From Limanda limanda (lineage: Eukaryota; Chordata; Actinopteri; Pleuronectiformes; Pleuronectidae): a DNA stretch of 64,000 bases. Location of the stretch: assembly GCF_963576545.1 (NCBI RefSeq), contig NC_083638.1, forward strand, positions 32,165,041 to 32,229,040, in the 5' to 3' direction. A program made the translations under genes and the position numbers. The notes beneath the pieces were generated by a model. It saw only the letters and a program-made list of their open reading frames with translations, did no database searches and was not told where the DNA came from. Positions 41,293-52,745 of the stretch are shown piece by piece (positions within the stretch are counted from its first letter, which is position 1; each line of letters starts with the position of its first letter).

Positions 41293-43929
41293 AAAAACAC
41301 TGGAAAAAACGTTGTCTTGTCGGATAAATCCAGGGTTTCTGCTGAGGCAAAACGGTTTAATGTACATGACAGGGATTTCAGTGAACTTCAGTGACTTAAA
41401 CAGTCACCAGATATGAATCCTAGCATATGAACATATGAAGCAAAGTCTTAGATGAAAATGAACAACATGACATGTAGAACTGAGGATGTTTTTAGGAGTG
41501 TGTGTTTAGTAGGATGGTGGTGTTGCTGCTCTCTATGTATGTCTGTTTTTGCAGACCTGGTGAACCTTAAAAGCCAAGTGAAGCTGCAACCACACTGAAC
41601 TGTAGGGTCAAGGGGATTTGGTTTTAAGAAGATATTTTAGGGAACCATATATATTTATGCCTGATAAAGAGACTGATGTTATGCTATAAACAAGGAAGAT
41701 ATGAAAAGGCAGCAGTGAGATGTAAGGAAGATGATGAGGTGCAGTTTAGGTGAACCTCAGACCATTGCAACATCAATAGAGTTAAAGATGAATAAGCATT
41801 ACTAACTTTAACCATCAATTTGGGCCACTGGGCTGTACAACAGATCTGTTTCCTGCACTACAGGATTATACATCATTAAACATAGGAGAAGTCTTCTGAC
41901 GTAAGTGTCTGCCACTAATGATGACATGAATAATGTTCATGTCTGGATGTTTTACCAAGGAGTCGAAACAGAACACAAATTGGCCTGGGTAGGAACCTGG
42001 TCCCTTTGCTTAGGTAAGACAGCCCCTGGATTTACTCTGGGTCTTCTTTTTTGGCTAATGAGCAGTAAAGCACTAAAAGATATCACTAACAAGCAAAAAT
42101 ATCATCGACTTTGTGATGATATTTTTGCTTAGAGCCTGAAACACAGGGTCACTCAATTTGATGTTGCTGTTTGTCCCTGACCGTGGTGCATTCAGTGTGC
42201 AGAGCAAAAGGAGGAGCAGCAGTAATGATGTCTAATGATGGAAACTAGTTAGACGTCCAGATGTAGGTCACAGAGTGCGCGCCAGACAGACATCCATCTC
42301 TGATTCCTGTGTTTATTTTAAGGCCTATTCGCCCTATATGTTACTCTAACCCTCTGCAGCTGGCCTGACTGCCTGCCTTTGTTCACAGTAACCCACCCCC
42401 AACCCTTACCCCACTCATCTCCCCCTCCTCCTCCTGCTTCTCAGCCTCCGCTCCCAAACATGCTGCCTGTACTTTTATTTTTCCTGGCAGAGCTCACCTC
42501 CTGCAGCTCTGTCAGTTTGTCAGGGAAAAGCACAATACTGTGGGAGAGAAGCTGAGAAGATACCTCTCCATACAAATCACAACCAGATGCTTTCCTTTCC
42601 TTCCAGTTTTCTTTGTTTTTCCCTCTTTTCGTCACTTGTTTTTTGTTCTTGTCATCCGCTCTCCATATCTTTCTCCCAGAAAAGAATTGGCAGCTTTTCC
42701 CACAAACCAGTCCTTATGAAAGTCTTAGTTGCTTCAATATTTGAACAGTTTAATGTACCATCAAGTCAAGCAGTGCTCAACCTGTTATTAACTAAAAACA
42801 GAATGCAATTAAATGATGGAGATGTGGAAACGATATATCTTTTTACATCTGATCCCCGAACAGCATTCTGTCTCATAAGGGATCTGACCATTTACTGCCT
42901 TCTTGTGGCATCCGCAAGTAATTGTCTGCGTAAGCTGATGTGATTTCCATCTGATGGTACTCATTGTTTGTGTAACTTCCTGGGGTATTGACAATGTGTA
43001 GTGTTTGTAAACTGAGGGTAGAGCAATGTGTTTTGGACCTTTTCATTGAGGACTCCCCCCCCCAAAAAAAATTTCACATTTGATATGTTGTAGGAATGAG
43101 GAACAATTCCTATGCCCCAGAAGTGAGGAACGAGGACAAAAGGTAAAGTTATCCAGATGGAATTCCGCAAGATGAAGATACAGACTTTCAGAAATGTAAT
43201 GTTTAGAATGGTTAGTCTAGTTAACAGAATCACACATGGCTCTGCAGCTCTGCTTGCCCATGTGTCAATGTTACCACACAACACTGGTTGAGTGTTAAAT
43301 GTTAAAAAGTTTTACTTTTTAAAATTTTTTTCAAATCTCTCAATCGACAGTGAAAAACTGCTTTCAAAATCACCTTTTAGTTATTTTCTTTTGTTAAATC
43401 CACATTCTATTCTTGGTTCATTCTTTCATGCTCAGCTCACTGAGCTTCTTTTTTCACACTCTCCCTCCTTTTTTCCCTTTAAAAACTTAAAGGCCCTTAA
43501 TGTTTGCCCAAGGAAGTAAAGCGAATGGGAAAAGTATTTCTTGGCTTAGTGTGGTGGGATGGCATGTCTCTCCCAGCTATATCCTAATCATATCCAGATG
43601 GGGAATAAGAAGGAGTCATAGATTAAGCTGGATGTAGCTGTCATGTAAATTGATGTTTCCTGTTTGTGTTAGTCAGTTGTATTTGTGAAGACGGAGGTGA
43701 GCTTCTTTATGATGGCAACCAATGACAGTATGTTCTCAAATAACAGGCAACCCTTGTAAAGTACCATCACCTTTGGATCAGAAAAGGAAGTTCCAGTGGA
43801 TGGCTGTAATGCACCTTGACTTTGGTTGCCAAGCGCCAATAAACCAAACAAAGACCAAAATTATGACAAATTACACAGTGAATAATCTGTATATGAGCTG
43901 CAGTAATTATGCAAAGTTTGAGACAGAAT
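41293..43929. other. No gene visible
   Basis: Intergenic sequence with C-rich and A-rich stretches (CCCCAACCCTTACCCC near 42398 and a C-run next to an A-run near 43058). There is a short inverted pair of 'aaaatatcatc' motifs near 42095-42125. No supported coding region. Confidence 0.5.
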
Positions 43930-43937
43930 ATTGTTAC

Positions 43938-44965
43938 TAGGGCTGTCAGTTTAACGCGTTATTAACGGCGTTAACGCAAACCCATTTTAATGCCGTCAAT
44001 TTTTTTCACGCGAGTTAAAGCAGAGCTGCAGCTGCAGCTTCAGTATCTGTGTTCGCCTCCAGTCTGACCTGCTCTCGCTTTTTGTTTTAATATTTCGCCA
44101 ACTAAAATATATATTTTGAAGCTATCGTAGCGGAACACACAGAACTTCTTTGTGGTTTAGTAACTTGTATTTTCTTCTACTCGAACATGTGCACTTCTCG
44201 CTCTTACTCCGTCACTCGCGCACATCAACAACACTTCACTTCCTCATTGATCCCTGATCCCGAAACAACCCCATCCTATTGGTCCAAACAGTCACGTGTC
44301 CCACCAAGACCCCTTCACTGACCCTCAGAATATCAGAGCGCTCCTTCAACACAGTGTTTTACTGAACATAAGTCAAAACCAAACATAAACATAAACCCAG
44401 TCCGTTATACTATTAGGCTGCAGCTATATGTTTTTATTAATTTCAAAATAGGGTACTTCTTATTTCATACATTTTCCACAAATAAGGGGAGGACTCAAAT
44501 AGCCCTACAAAGTTCTGTGTTTAATTTATTTCAAAGTAGGCCGACACTTGCCTGTGTATTTTGTTTGTTTGTTATTTTGTTGCTTGTCTGTTTGAGTAGC
44601 TAGCTGAAAGCAAAGAACCAGTAGGCTTACCTTTTATTGGTAACCTAACTGTTATGGTTCATTGTTTCTGAAATAAGAGGCCTGACTGCTATGTTCAACG
44701 CAAACTTGAAAAAAAGAAAATATTATGCCATGGTTTAACTGCACTATAGGCTGAGTCCTTGTTTACCTGAAATGTGCACTTTATAATTTTATTTTGTACC
44801 GCCCTGTTTGGCAATGTTGTTTTTCAATAAAATAAAACATTTGCATAAAGCAAGCCAATCCACTTTTCCATGTTGATAAGAGCATTAAAACGAAAGTAAA
44901 ATTATGGAAAAAAAATAAATGAAGGGACATTTTTGATTAAATATTTTAATCGTTTGACAGCTCTA
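43938..44965. mobile_element. hAT element with perfect 8-bp target duplication
   Basis: The 1028-bp element begins TAGGGCTGTCAGTTTAACG and ends CGTTTGACAGCTCTA. ATTGTTAC flanks it on both sides (43930-43937 and 44966-44973). It carries no transposase frame. Its inside shares 44040-44110 and 44413-44560 with the hAT debris at 21200-21545, where the two parts are contiguous. Hence 44123-44412 is a later insertion of about 290 bp. Confidence 0.88.
44123..44412. mobile_element. Insertion of about 290 bp inside the hAT element
   Basis: Absent from the related hAT sequence at 21 kb, where 'aactaaaatatatagg' is continuous. Its ends, GTAGCGGAAC and GTCCGTTATAC, are loosely inverted. The class is unclear; a small DNA element or a solo LTR are both possible. 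Confidence 0.5.
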
Positions 44966-44973
44966 ATTGTTAC

Positions 44974-45618
44974 ACATGTAATGCTGATGGTTCAGTTGCG
45001 TGCATAGGCGACAGTGACAGAGTTTTGATGTGTTATACATAACTTTATATATATTTGATAAGGAGGCGTTGCTCTGAGGAGCCGCCTGGTATTCTGGAGA
45101 GCTCATGCTGGGAATGACTAGCAATGACTGTTTGCATGGATGGCAGTGTTCCACACATTTGTGTGGACAACAGAAACCCTAATGAGACCAGGTTGTCTGG
45201 TTTAACAGTGGTTCACTTACAACTTTTATAAGAAACTTTTCATTTTCGTTGATTTTGGTGCCTCTGTGGACAAAAGTGTTATTGTTTCCACTGTCAACTG
45301 TTGTAAAAACCTTGCTCCAGACAGCATGGGCATTTGTTTTGTAAGGAGGGAAAAAAAGACTAATGTTGTTCAGAACAAACACCAAGAACCGTAGCTCTCT
45401 TTAGATTCCTTTTTCTGTAATGATATAACATGAAACAAGGATTGCATCAGTTTATGTCCTCTTGTCAGAACACTATCACTCTGCTCCTAATGCAAACTGA
45501 GAGAGGGATTTCTAGGCGCACGTCCCAAAGCATGATAAGGGGATGAGGGGATGGTCCAAATATTAAAATACTCTAATATTCATATAAAAATAAAAAATCT
45601 ATTTTTCAGTTAACACCT
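44974..45618. other. No gene visible
   Basis: Intergenic. No recognised repeat, RNA or conserved ORF. Confidence 0.45.
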
Positions 45619-46135
45619 TGGGTCTCATTTGCAAAACAGTGTTTCATACTAAAAATGTATGTGCGCACGAAAGTCGGAAATGGCGAACGCAATAATTATA
45701 AAACCTTGTGCACACCCAGATGAATGCAATGTTCACTTTATAAATCACAGTCCACATGGAAACGTTCGTACGTGGATCTGCCTCATACTCAACCCTCTAC
45801 TCGCCCACTTTCAACCAAAAATGTTCAATGCAAAGCACCTCATGAATATTAAATTATCCTGCTGACCAGTGGGTTTTGTGAGTCATGACAGAGTCACGGC
45901 ATCAAGGGATCAGAAGAGGAAGCAAAACTTTCTGATACTAACATCGAAGTGTTTGTAAGTGAGGTGGAGGTGAGGAGCAATTTTATGGAACAGGTGAGGG
46001 TCAGAAGATCCTCTGCTGTGTTCAACACAAGCGAGTAGGGGGGGACAAATATTTCCCAGTAAGTGGAGCCACACACTGTCAGCACAGGGTCTTTGGGGTT
46101 CATTATTTTACACAAGGACACTTGGATGCTAAGGT
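45619..46135 (+). pseudogene. PIF/Harbinger fragment with Myb-like coding remnant
   Basis: It opens with GGGTCTCATTTGCAAAACAG and GTATGTGCGCACGAAAG, typical of fish PIF/Harbinger ends. From about 45910 a plus-strand frame reads KRKQNFSDTNIEVFVSEVEV, which resembles the Myb/SANT-like second protein of these transposons. Stops and shifts follow. No DDE nuclease is present. The call rests on end motif plus one short coding match. Confidence 0.5.
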
Positions 46136-47694
46136 TACATCCTGATTTTTTAGGTTTTTCCCATTGTGCTAAGTGACAGGTAAGTCTTTCACTGCTACCT
46201 CTTCCATATTTCTGGCTCTCTCACGTGGCCGCCTACTGGCTAACATTGGTATGAGAGAACCAACGCCATTGTTGCTAGATACCCTTTAAATAAGGGTGCA
46301 ATATTTTTAATACAAGCTCTAAGGAGTTGACCAATAACAATAAGAGTAGGCCAGCCAACCTTCAGAGCAAATGGGACTTGGTGGGAGGCAGGCCAAGAGC
46401 TAAAACTGAGATAGTGGCTGAAAAGAAGCGCTGCACTATTACTAGAATTGTGTATTTAGAAGATTTCAGCTTGTTAACCTATTGCAGTCTTCCAAATTAA
46501 ATTAATAAACCTGTAAATGGCCAAAAATATAATAGCACTTTAAAAGTAACAATGTGGACGTGGAAAGTCTGCATGAAACACCCCTCTATACCATCAGTGG
46601 CTTAGCTTTACTGGTGCTACACATTAGTGCTCTTGGTTGGATGGTTCAGTTCTTATGTTCCTTATTATGATCTTTATCGCTGTTCCCTTATTCTGACTTT
46701 ATGAAGTGGCATTCAAGCAATTCACTATTAAAGGTGTTGGCAAATAAGTTTAAATATCCTCTAAACTGGACTTTGACTTACATGTACAAAAGTCAACATA
46801 CAAATGAAGCAAGACTTCATATTATTTTATTTGCAGTTAATGATCACTGGCTACTTCATGCAGCACTGGATGAGCATGGAAAGTACCAGTACTCAAAAGT
46901 AGATTAACTTTATACAACTTTTCCTGAATTGAAATTTGACGTTTACCTGTGATTCAGTTTGATCCTCCTCCATGCAAAGGATGTCATTACTGTCATTACT
47001 TTCACAGTGAGTCTGGCTCAGTCAGGGTTGACAGATGCTTTGCATTGCAGTGCTGTTCTATCATGTTTTATCCTGAGAAGACATTTAGATTTTTCCATTC
47101 AGATGTGAAGACAGTTTCTGCATCATGTCTTTTTTCCACAGATATTGTGTTTCTTTTTATAGATGTGAAAGTGCACAAACATGAATGCTGAATGAACTAG
47201 CTCTCTGTGTCTATGTAGGTGGTGACTCACCCAACCCACTGCCAGACTCTGTTAGGAAACTGACCTGAATTTATGTGTCGTGAGACGAGAGGAGCAGTAC
47301 AGAGGAGGACAACATCTCTGCCCTGAAACATCACTAGTCATTTCATAGAACTACCCTGAGTGTAAATACTTCCATGTGTACTGAACTTGTTGGCCTCTCT
47401 GTTCCCTCAGACAATAGTGCTGATAAGACAAACAGCTATTGGTCAACAGCCCAAAGGCAATTGTCAATTTTTGTTCTTAGAAGTAGCAGCATTTTGAATC
47501 ACATTTTAATATCGAATAAAATGTGTGGAAGTGAATGCAAAATATTTCTCTGAACGTAGCTGTTTCAGCTTCAGTAGTTCATCCTTTCCTAACGAACAGG
47601 GCCAGGGATGTCTATTGCTGCATACCAATTACCTTGAAAGCTTATGATGTCGCTCCCAAGTGTGCCGTGTTCCAGTAAAAGGAAGTAAATGGTA
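46136..47694. other. No gene visible
   Basis: Intergenic. Open frames here (for example 46949-47191) lack motifs and splice context. Confidence 0.45.
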
Positions 47695-47830
47695 AATGGT
47701 CTGTATTTATATAGTGCTTTTTTAGCCATTCACACACAAATTCACTCTTTTCTGTATGAGAAATGGTACAGTATTTTGTCCAAGGACACTGGCATTTGGA
47801 ACGGGGAAGACTGGGATCTAACAATTTTCA
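47695..47830 (-). mobile_element. Truncated tRNA-derived SINE
   Basis: Reverse partial copy of the 33551 family: GTATTTATATAGTGCTTTT at the tail end and GTCCAAGGACACT in the body. The tRNA-like head is mostly missing. Confidence 0.7.
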
Positions 47831-48083
47831 CAGATTTCCCAAAGTATAATGCATGGATCTTGATGACAAAACATATTTAGTGGTCTGATGCCCATGAGTA
47901 TTTGTAATTTGGAGCAGCGTGGTTGGGTGGTGCTGTTGGGCCTCTATTCGGTGCTTTACATGTACATTTACTAAAGTATAAGATAGCATCTCAGATCTAT
48001 AAGCTGTCTCTTTATGTAAAACAGGTACCAGCTCCATTACAGTAACATGCCTCTCACACATCTAACGATGTCATATATAACTA

Positions 48084-48334
48084 AGACCCAATCCCATTTC
48101 ACCCCTTGGCCCTCCCCCTTCCCCTTGTTTTCGAGGGTTATACTAACCCTTGAATAGGATTCACCAGGGGTAGAACTTGAAATCTTCCCCTACTAATTGG
48201 GACAGCCCTTCAAGAAGCCGTTACATCATCAGTAGTTATCGCGAAAACCTGACACGTCGATGCAAAAATACGGGATTACCCTACACGTGAACTCACAAAA
48301 TGAAGGGGTCAAGGGGTGAAATGGGATTGGGCCT
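48084..48334. mobile_element. Short MITE, same family as the one at 40.7 kb
   Basis: The 251-bp block has ends AGACCCAATCCCATTTCACC and GGTGAAATGGGATTGGGCCT. The interior has CAAGAAGCCGTTACATCATC and CCTGACACGTCG, which match the reverse of the 40.7-kb copy. No coding capacity. Confidence 0.75.
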
Positions 48335-48884
48335 AAATATCAGCAAAGGGGCCAATACAATACTTTTACACTGTTATTCAATAGTTTGATGTTACAAGTC
48401 GCAGGATGAAGTTATGGTAAACTGTTTGCTAATGCAACAATTGAAAGGAGCCAACTCATCAGCAGCAGCAGCATCAGATGCTGGTGGGGAGTTGACAGCA
48501 TCATGGTTCAGGCTCATGTATGGTTTGTGTCCATGCATGTTGTAAATCATTACACTCTCTCACTGAAGCTCAGAGGATGTGTCATTATGTTGATTATGAT
48601 AAGCATCTTTCTATATAACAATCTGGTGAACCACCCGTCAACCACAGCAAGTTTCCCAAATCAAACACCCCTGCATATTGCGTGACCAGCAGTTGCATGC
48701 TGGATCTAAAATACTTTTGGTGGATCCTGTTGCGGTGACTCCCAACATCAGTGAGGTCTGCCCCGGCTTTCTCGTGCTTTTTTAACAAATTTAGTAAAAT
48801 CCATCATCTAGGGAAAACAGACCTCTACCAAATTTAATGGTATTCATATCCAATAGCAAAAATATTTTACAGAGGTTTCTTCCT
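48335..48884. other. No gene visible
   Basis: Intergenic sequence between two repeats; nothing supported. Confidence 0.45.
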
Positions 48885-49040
48885 GTTGAAGAGTTTTTTT
48901 TCTCTCCACAGTCTCCGAAGCTTGCTTGTTGTGGGACCTGTTGGGTTTCCCTATAACATTCGTAGGTCTTGACATTACTCTGTAAAGTGCTTTAAGGTAA
49001 TGTATCTTGTCATTTGGCAATATACAAAAATTGAATTGAA
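48885..49040 (+). repeat. Retroposon 3' end with TTGAATTGAA tail
   Basis: Contains TCCACAGTCTCCGAAGC, CTGTTGGGTTTCCCTATAA, CTCTGTAAAGTGCTTTAAGG and the tail AATTGAATTGAAAG. This is a dispersed non-LTR type 3' end often seen in fish. The parent element is not identifiable. Confidence 0.6.
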
Positions 49041-50794
49041 AGAGCATAAATATATCTAACACAGCAATAATACTTTATCAGAAAGCTATAACTATAATGT
49101 TTTCTTTCCTCTCTTTAACTCTACAACTTACTTTACAAGGAAGTACTTTAGATAGGCTATTTGTGGCTTTGTGTTCTTTCTGGAAAGGTGATCTTTGCGG
49201 GAAGATTGCTTAACACTATGTTGTATCATGGTGTTATTTTTTATACGTCGGTTCCCATCTGAACGTCATGTTAGATCTGTTTCCGGTGCTGAATCATCAG
49301 CTGTGTATTTTCATGTTGTTTATACTGAACTCCAGTGTTATGGAGGTTGTCCAACCCTTTCAAAACCCACACATCAGATGGAATGTAATATTTATTCTTT
49401 TGCCGACAGGTGTGCTTTCAGGTCCCAAAGGACAGCATGGTCCACTGCTTTGTCTTAGCACACAATCTCCATGTCCACAGCAAAAGAAAAAGAAAAGACA
49501 AATCTTGAGCTGTGTTTGAGCTGATAAAAGAGATTTTCTTCTCCTTCAGAGGAACAACTGAACCCCTGGGGGAATGCAAACAGTTTTCAGTAAACCCATT
49601 CTATGCTAATGTACTGTTGCACTGCCAGCAATTAATTATATTACCTTCAAAAACAACCTCTGTTAGACTAATTAGTGCAACTCCAGGAAACTACTCTTTT
49701 AACAACACTAGACAAATCCACATCTGTCCTCTAGATTGCACACAACTGACTTTTCTCTCATTCACACAAAATAATTCAACTTGTCATCATTCATCATGAT
49801 TTTAATATGTGTAGATTTTCACTTATTATAAATGGCTTGACAGTATTGTCAAATATTTCAGTACCAATATATTATTTTCAATATTTTGTACTTGTACATA
49901 CGATCGAATGTCTACAAGAATTTGTGTGTATTGGTTTGATTCTGTGCTAACTTGTATCAGAGTTTTGCATTTATAAATGGCACATTGATGGGATCCCCTC
50001 TCTCACGGCCACAGTTACCCAGTTCAATCAGTCTGCAACCAAGCACAAAACTGTGGCAATTCAGAAGCTTTGTAGGAGGGAGGTGGGTCGAATGTCAACA
50101 AAGGTGGTGGACCCTCTGGCCCCATCGGCAGTGATCTGACCCAGCCATTTGCCTCTTAAAGGACTTATTGTGTGAGCAGTTGAGAAGGGAGCCCATCAAT
50201 CTTTAGCCTCAAAAACAGCATTGTAGTGCAGAGGATGTGAGTCGCAGAGTTAAACGCGTCTGGCATTCTTCATGCACACATAGGTGGACGTAAAATGTCA
50301 GCATATGCACGCTTATCTTAGCGCACACACACATATCTGCATGCATATGAAGTCTCCAGGGCCTCTCTCGGCACAAGGTGGGAAAATCTCTGTAAATGGA
50401 ATATCTATATCGTTACTTGTAATGACTGTTCTCCAATTGAATGTTCCAAAAAAATAATGAGGGAATATTTGAATCAGCCTTGGTTGATTCCTGGTTGACT
50501 CAAGTAATGAAAAAAAATAATTAATTTAGCAAAAATAGGAAATGCATTTTACCCTGCAAACTTGTGTATTTATAAAAAATCTGTGTAAATTAATTTACTA
50601 AAGAGAAGAGAGAAGGTCAAAGGATTTGTTTTGTTTAGTAAATGTAATTAATATTATATTTTAAGACATTAATATCAATATTAAACACACTTTTAAAAAA
50701 CAACAAAAATCAGGCCATATTCCCCAAACTGTTGCTCTAAGTTTTTTTTTCCAGTCAGATCTGATCAAGAGGGGCCACTGGAGACATGGTGGCT
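49041..50794. other. No gene visible
   Basis: Intergenic, moderately AT-rich. Open frames at 49195-49519 and 49952-50134 have no motifs. Confidence 0.45.
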
Positions 50795-50975
50795 GTGTCT
50801 CAGGAGGAAGAGCGGGTCGCCCACAACCCAAAAGATTTGGGCAAGACACTGAACCCCCTAATATCCCCTGACGGTTGTGCTTGTGTGTTATAGAAAAGCA
50901 CTGTGTATAGATGTGCTGTATGAGTGTGTGTGTGAATATAACTTAAAGCAGAATATAAATACAGTCCATTTATCA
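50795..50975 (+). mobile_element. Degenerate tRNA-derived SINE
   Basis: A worn copy of the 33551 family: GGGCAAGACACTGAACCCCC, AGATGTGCTGTATGAGTGTG and AATATAAATACAGTCCATTT. The promoter boxes are eroded. Confidence 0.65.
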
Positions 50976-51949
50976 TTTACATGTTGAGTCAGATTCTAAT
51001 GCCAGGTGTTAGCTGTCCACTTGTGATCAGATCACTTGAGACTCATGTTAATACCAGGTCTGAAGAGGGAATGAAGCAACGGCTTAACATTTAAGTCTTG
51101 ATTTTTCCTTCATGCACTTGAGTGCTTGGGTGATGTGATATGTAGCGCCCCTACCATTACAGTCCCTCAGAGTTTGTACTTGAGGCAATATCATTTTTTA
51201 GCATTTAACAAATGTGTGTGAGATAGTTTTATTAATAATGCTTGTGGATGGCACAACAATGTTTCTTTCACATTCACTAGTTGACTGAAGAAGCCAACAC
51301 TGGTTCATCCATTCACTAACTATAGTTCAAACTATATAAATTGTCAGTATATTGAAAAAGCCATTCTTTGTATTAGTCAGAAGACAATGATAAAACACAA
51401 AACTTAATTGTTAAAAGGTGGATTTAACTCCTGTTTAGAGTCACACATATGCAGATAGGGAAAGACTTCATTAAAATTGAAAGGTAAATTTTCTTGCTCA
51501 AAAGGCTCTGACAGTTGAATGCTGTTGTTCATTGCTGAGGCTTAACAGCTTCATCACTGAACAGGTGTTACAATAGAGAGTTTTACTTGTTCACACGTCA
51601 AGATACATTCACGAGATGTAAAGCCTGATTTTGAGCCAGCTAGTCTACCCTTCTGTTACCTACACAACTAGAGAAACCTTGATCCAATGAACCCAGATGT
51701 ACTGTTTAAAATACTGATAAGGCTAGGAAACGTAATTTAATCCTTGGTATACCAACGTTAAATCCTAAATGTTGCTTTAATCATTGTCTTCCCTAACAGA
51801 AGACATCAAAATGTTAAATATATACACAGCAGACATGCAGGTATTTCTTATCCTTCATAAGGCAGACACTTTAAGACCAGACAGTTCCTACAGACAAACA
51901 CAGCAGGCTCAAATTGGCCCCCTTTAATCCACCACATGCAGGGTTCTCT
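50976..51949. other. No gene visible
   Basis: Intergenic; nothing supported. Confidence 0.45.
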
Positions 51950-52335
51950 GTCTTAGCATTCGTTTCGATGTCTCACTATGGGCTACACCCCTTGCACGTA
52001 TAGACAGAAGCACTTATACCAATTCGCCAGCCCTAATTGGCTGGCAGTTGTGACGTCCCCGTCAGGTACCGCACCTTAAATACGGTGGACGCGGGGTCAC
52101 ACGTCATTCAAACACCTCTTCTTGCTTCACGAACAAACAGCTTTAATCTGCATCGATGCTAACTAGCTGCTGTCCATAGACCAGAGCTAACACCTCCATC
52201 GCCGGACGCTAGTGGTAGAAACGCCATAGGTCGTTTTTTCTATTTAAATAGCTAACCGCACCGGGAGCCTGCTGTCACCACACTGCCTGCCACCGGATCT
52301 GGTTTATAGAGATTATCACTCCAGATAATTCGCTC
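51950..52335 (+). other. Promoter-like GC-rich segment, probably a retroelement LTR piece
   Basis: CTCACTATGGGCTACACCCC is followed by TTGTGACGTCCCCGTCAGG, which contains a CRE-like TGACGT, and by TTAAATACGGTGGACGCGGG, a weak TATA-like site. The GC content contrasts with the surroundings. Similar promoter-like blocks occur in fish LTR retroelements, but I found no paired LTR or target duplication. Confidence 0.4.
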
Positions 52336-52534
52336 CCCTTTAGCACACCAAGCTAAATTGACCAAGCTACTTAAAGAGTAAACTACTTAAAGTGTATGCT
52401 AGCTAACTTAAGTGAAAACATTTGCATCTATGCATGCCTGCAACATGTTAACACCAAATAACATCGAGCAGTAATTTTGACTTTGTTAGGCTTAAGTCAT
52501 TTCAGCAAAAAAAAAAGTCCTTACAATGTGGCAT

Positions 52535-52745
52535 ACATAGGGGTGGTGTGGCCTAGGGGGTAGATTGGGTGTTCTCCAACATGAAGGTTGCCGGTTCAAT
52601 CCCCACTCTTCCCGATATGCCGAAGTGTCCTTGGCAAGATACTGAACCCCTAAATGGCCACTCATAAATGTTGAGTGTACTAAAAATGTAAGTCGCTTTG
52701 GACAAAAAGCATCAGCTAAATGACCTGTAATGTAATGTAATGTAA
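52535..52745 (+). mobile_element. SINE with L2-type tail and TAATG repeats
   Basis: The tRNA-like head has GTGTGGCCTAGGGGGTAGA (A box) and GCCGGTTCAATCCC (B box). The tail AAGTCGCTTTGGACAAAAAG, then CAGCTAAATGACCTG, ends in a short TAATG repeat. The tail matches the L2 LINE end at 41.2 kb, consistent with a SINE that borrows L2 enzymes. Possibly complete. Confidence 0.85.

Noticed and set aside
49195..49519. Overlapping open frames of 80-90 codons
   Set aside because: No domain, no conserved start context and no splice signals; typical of random intergenic sequence.
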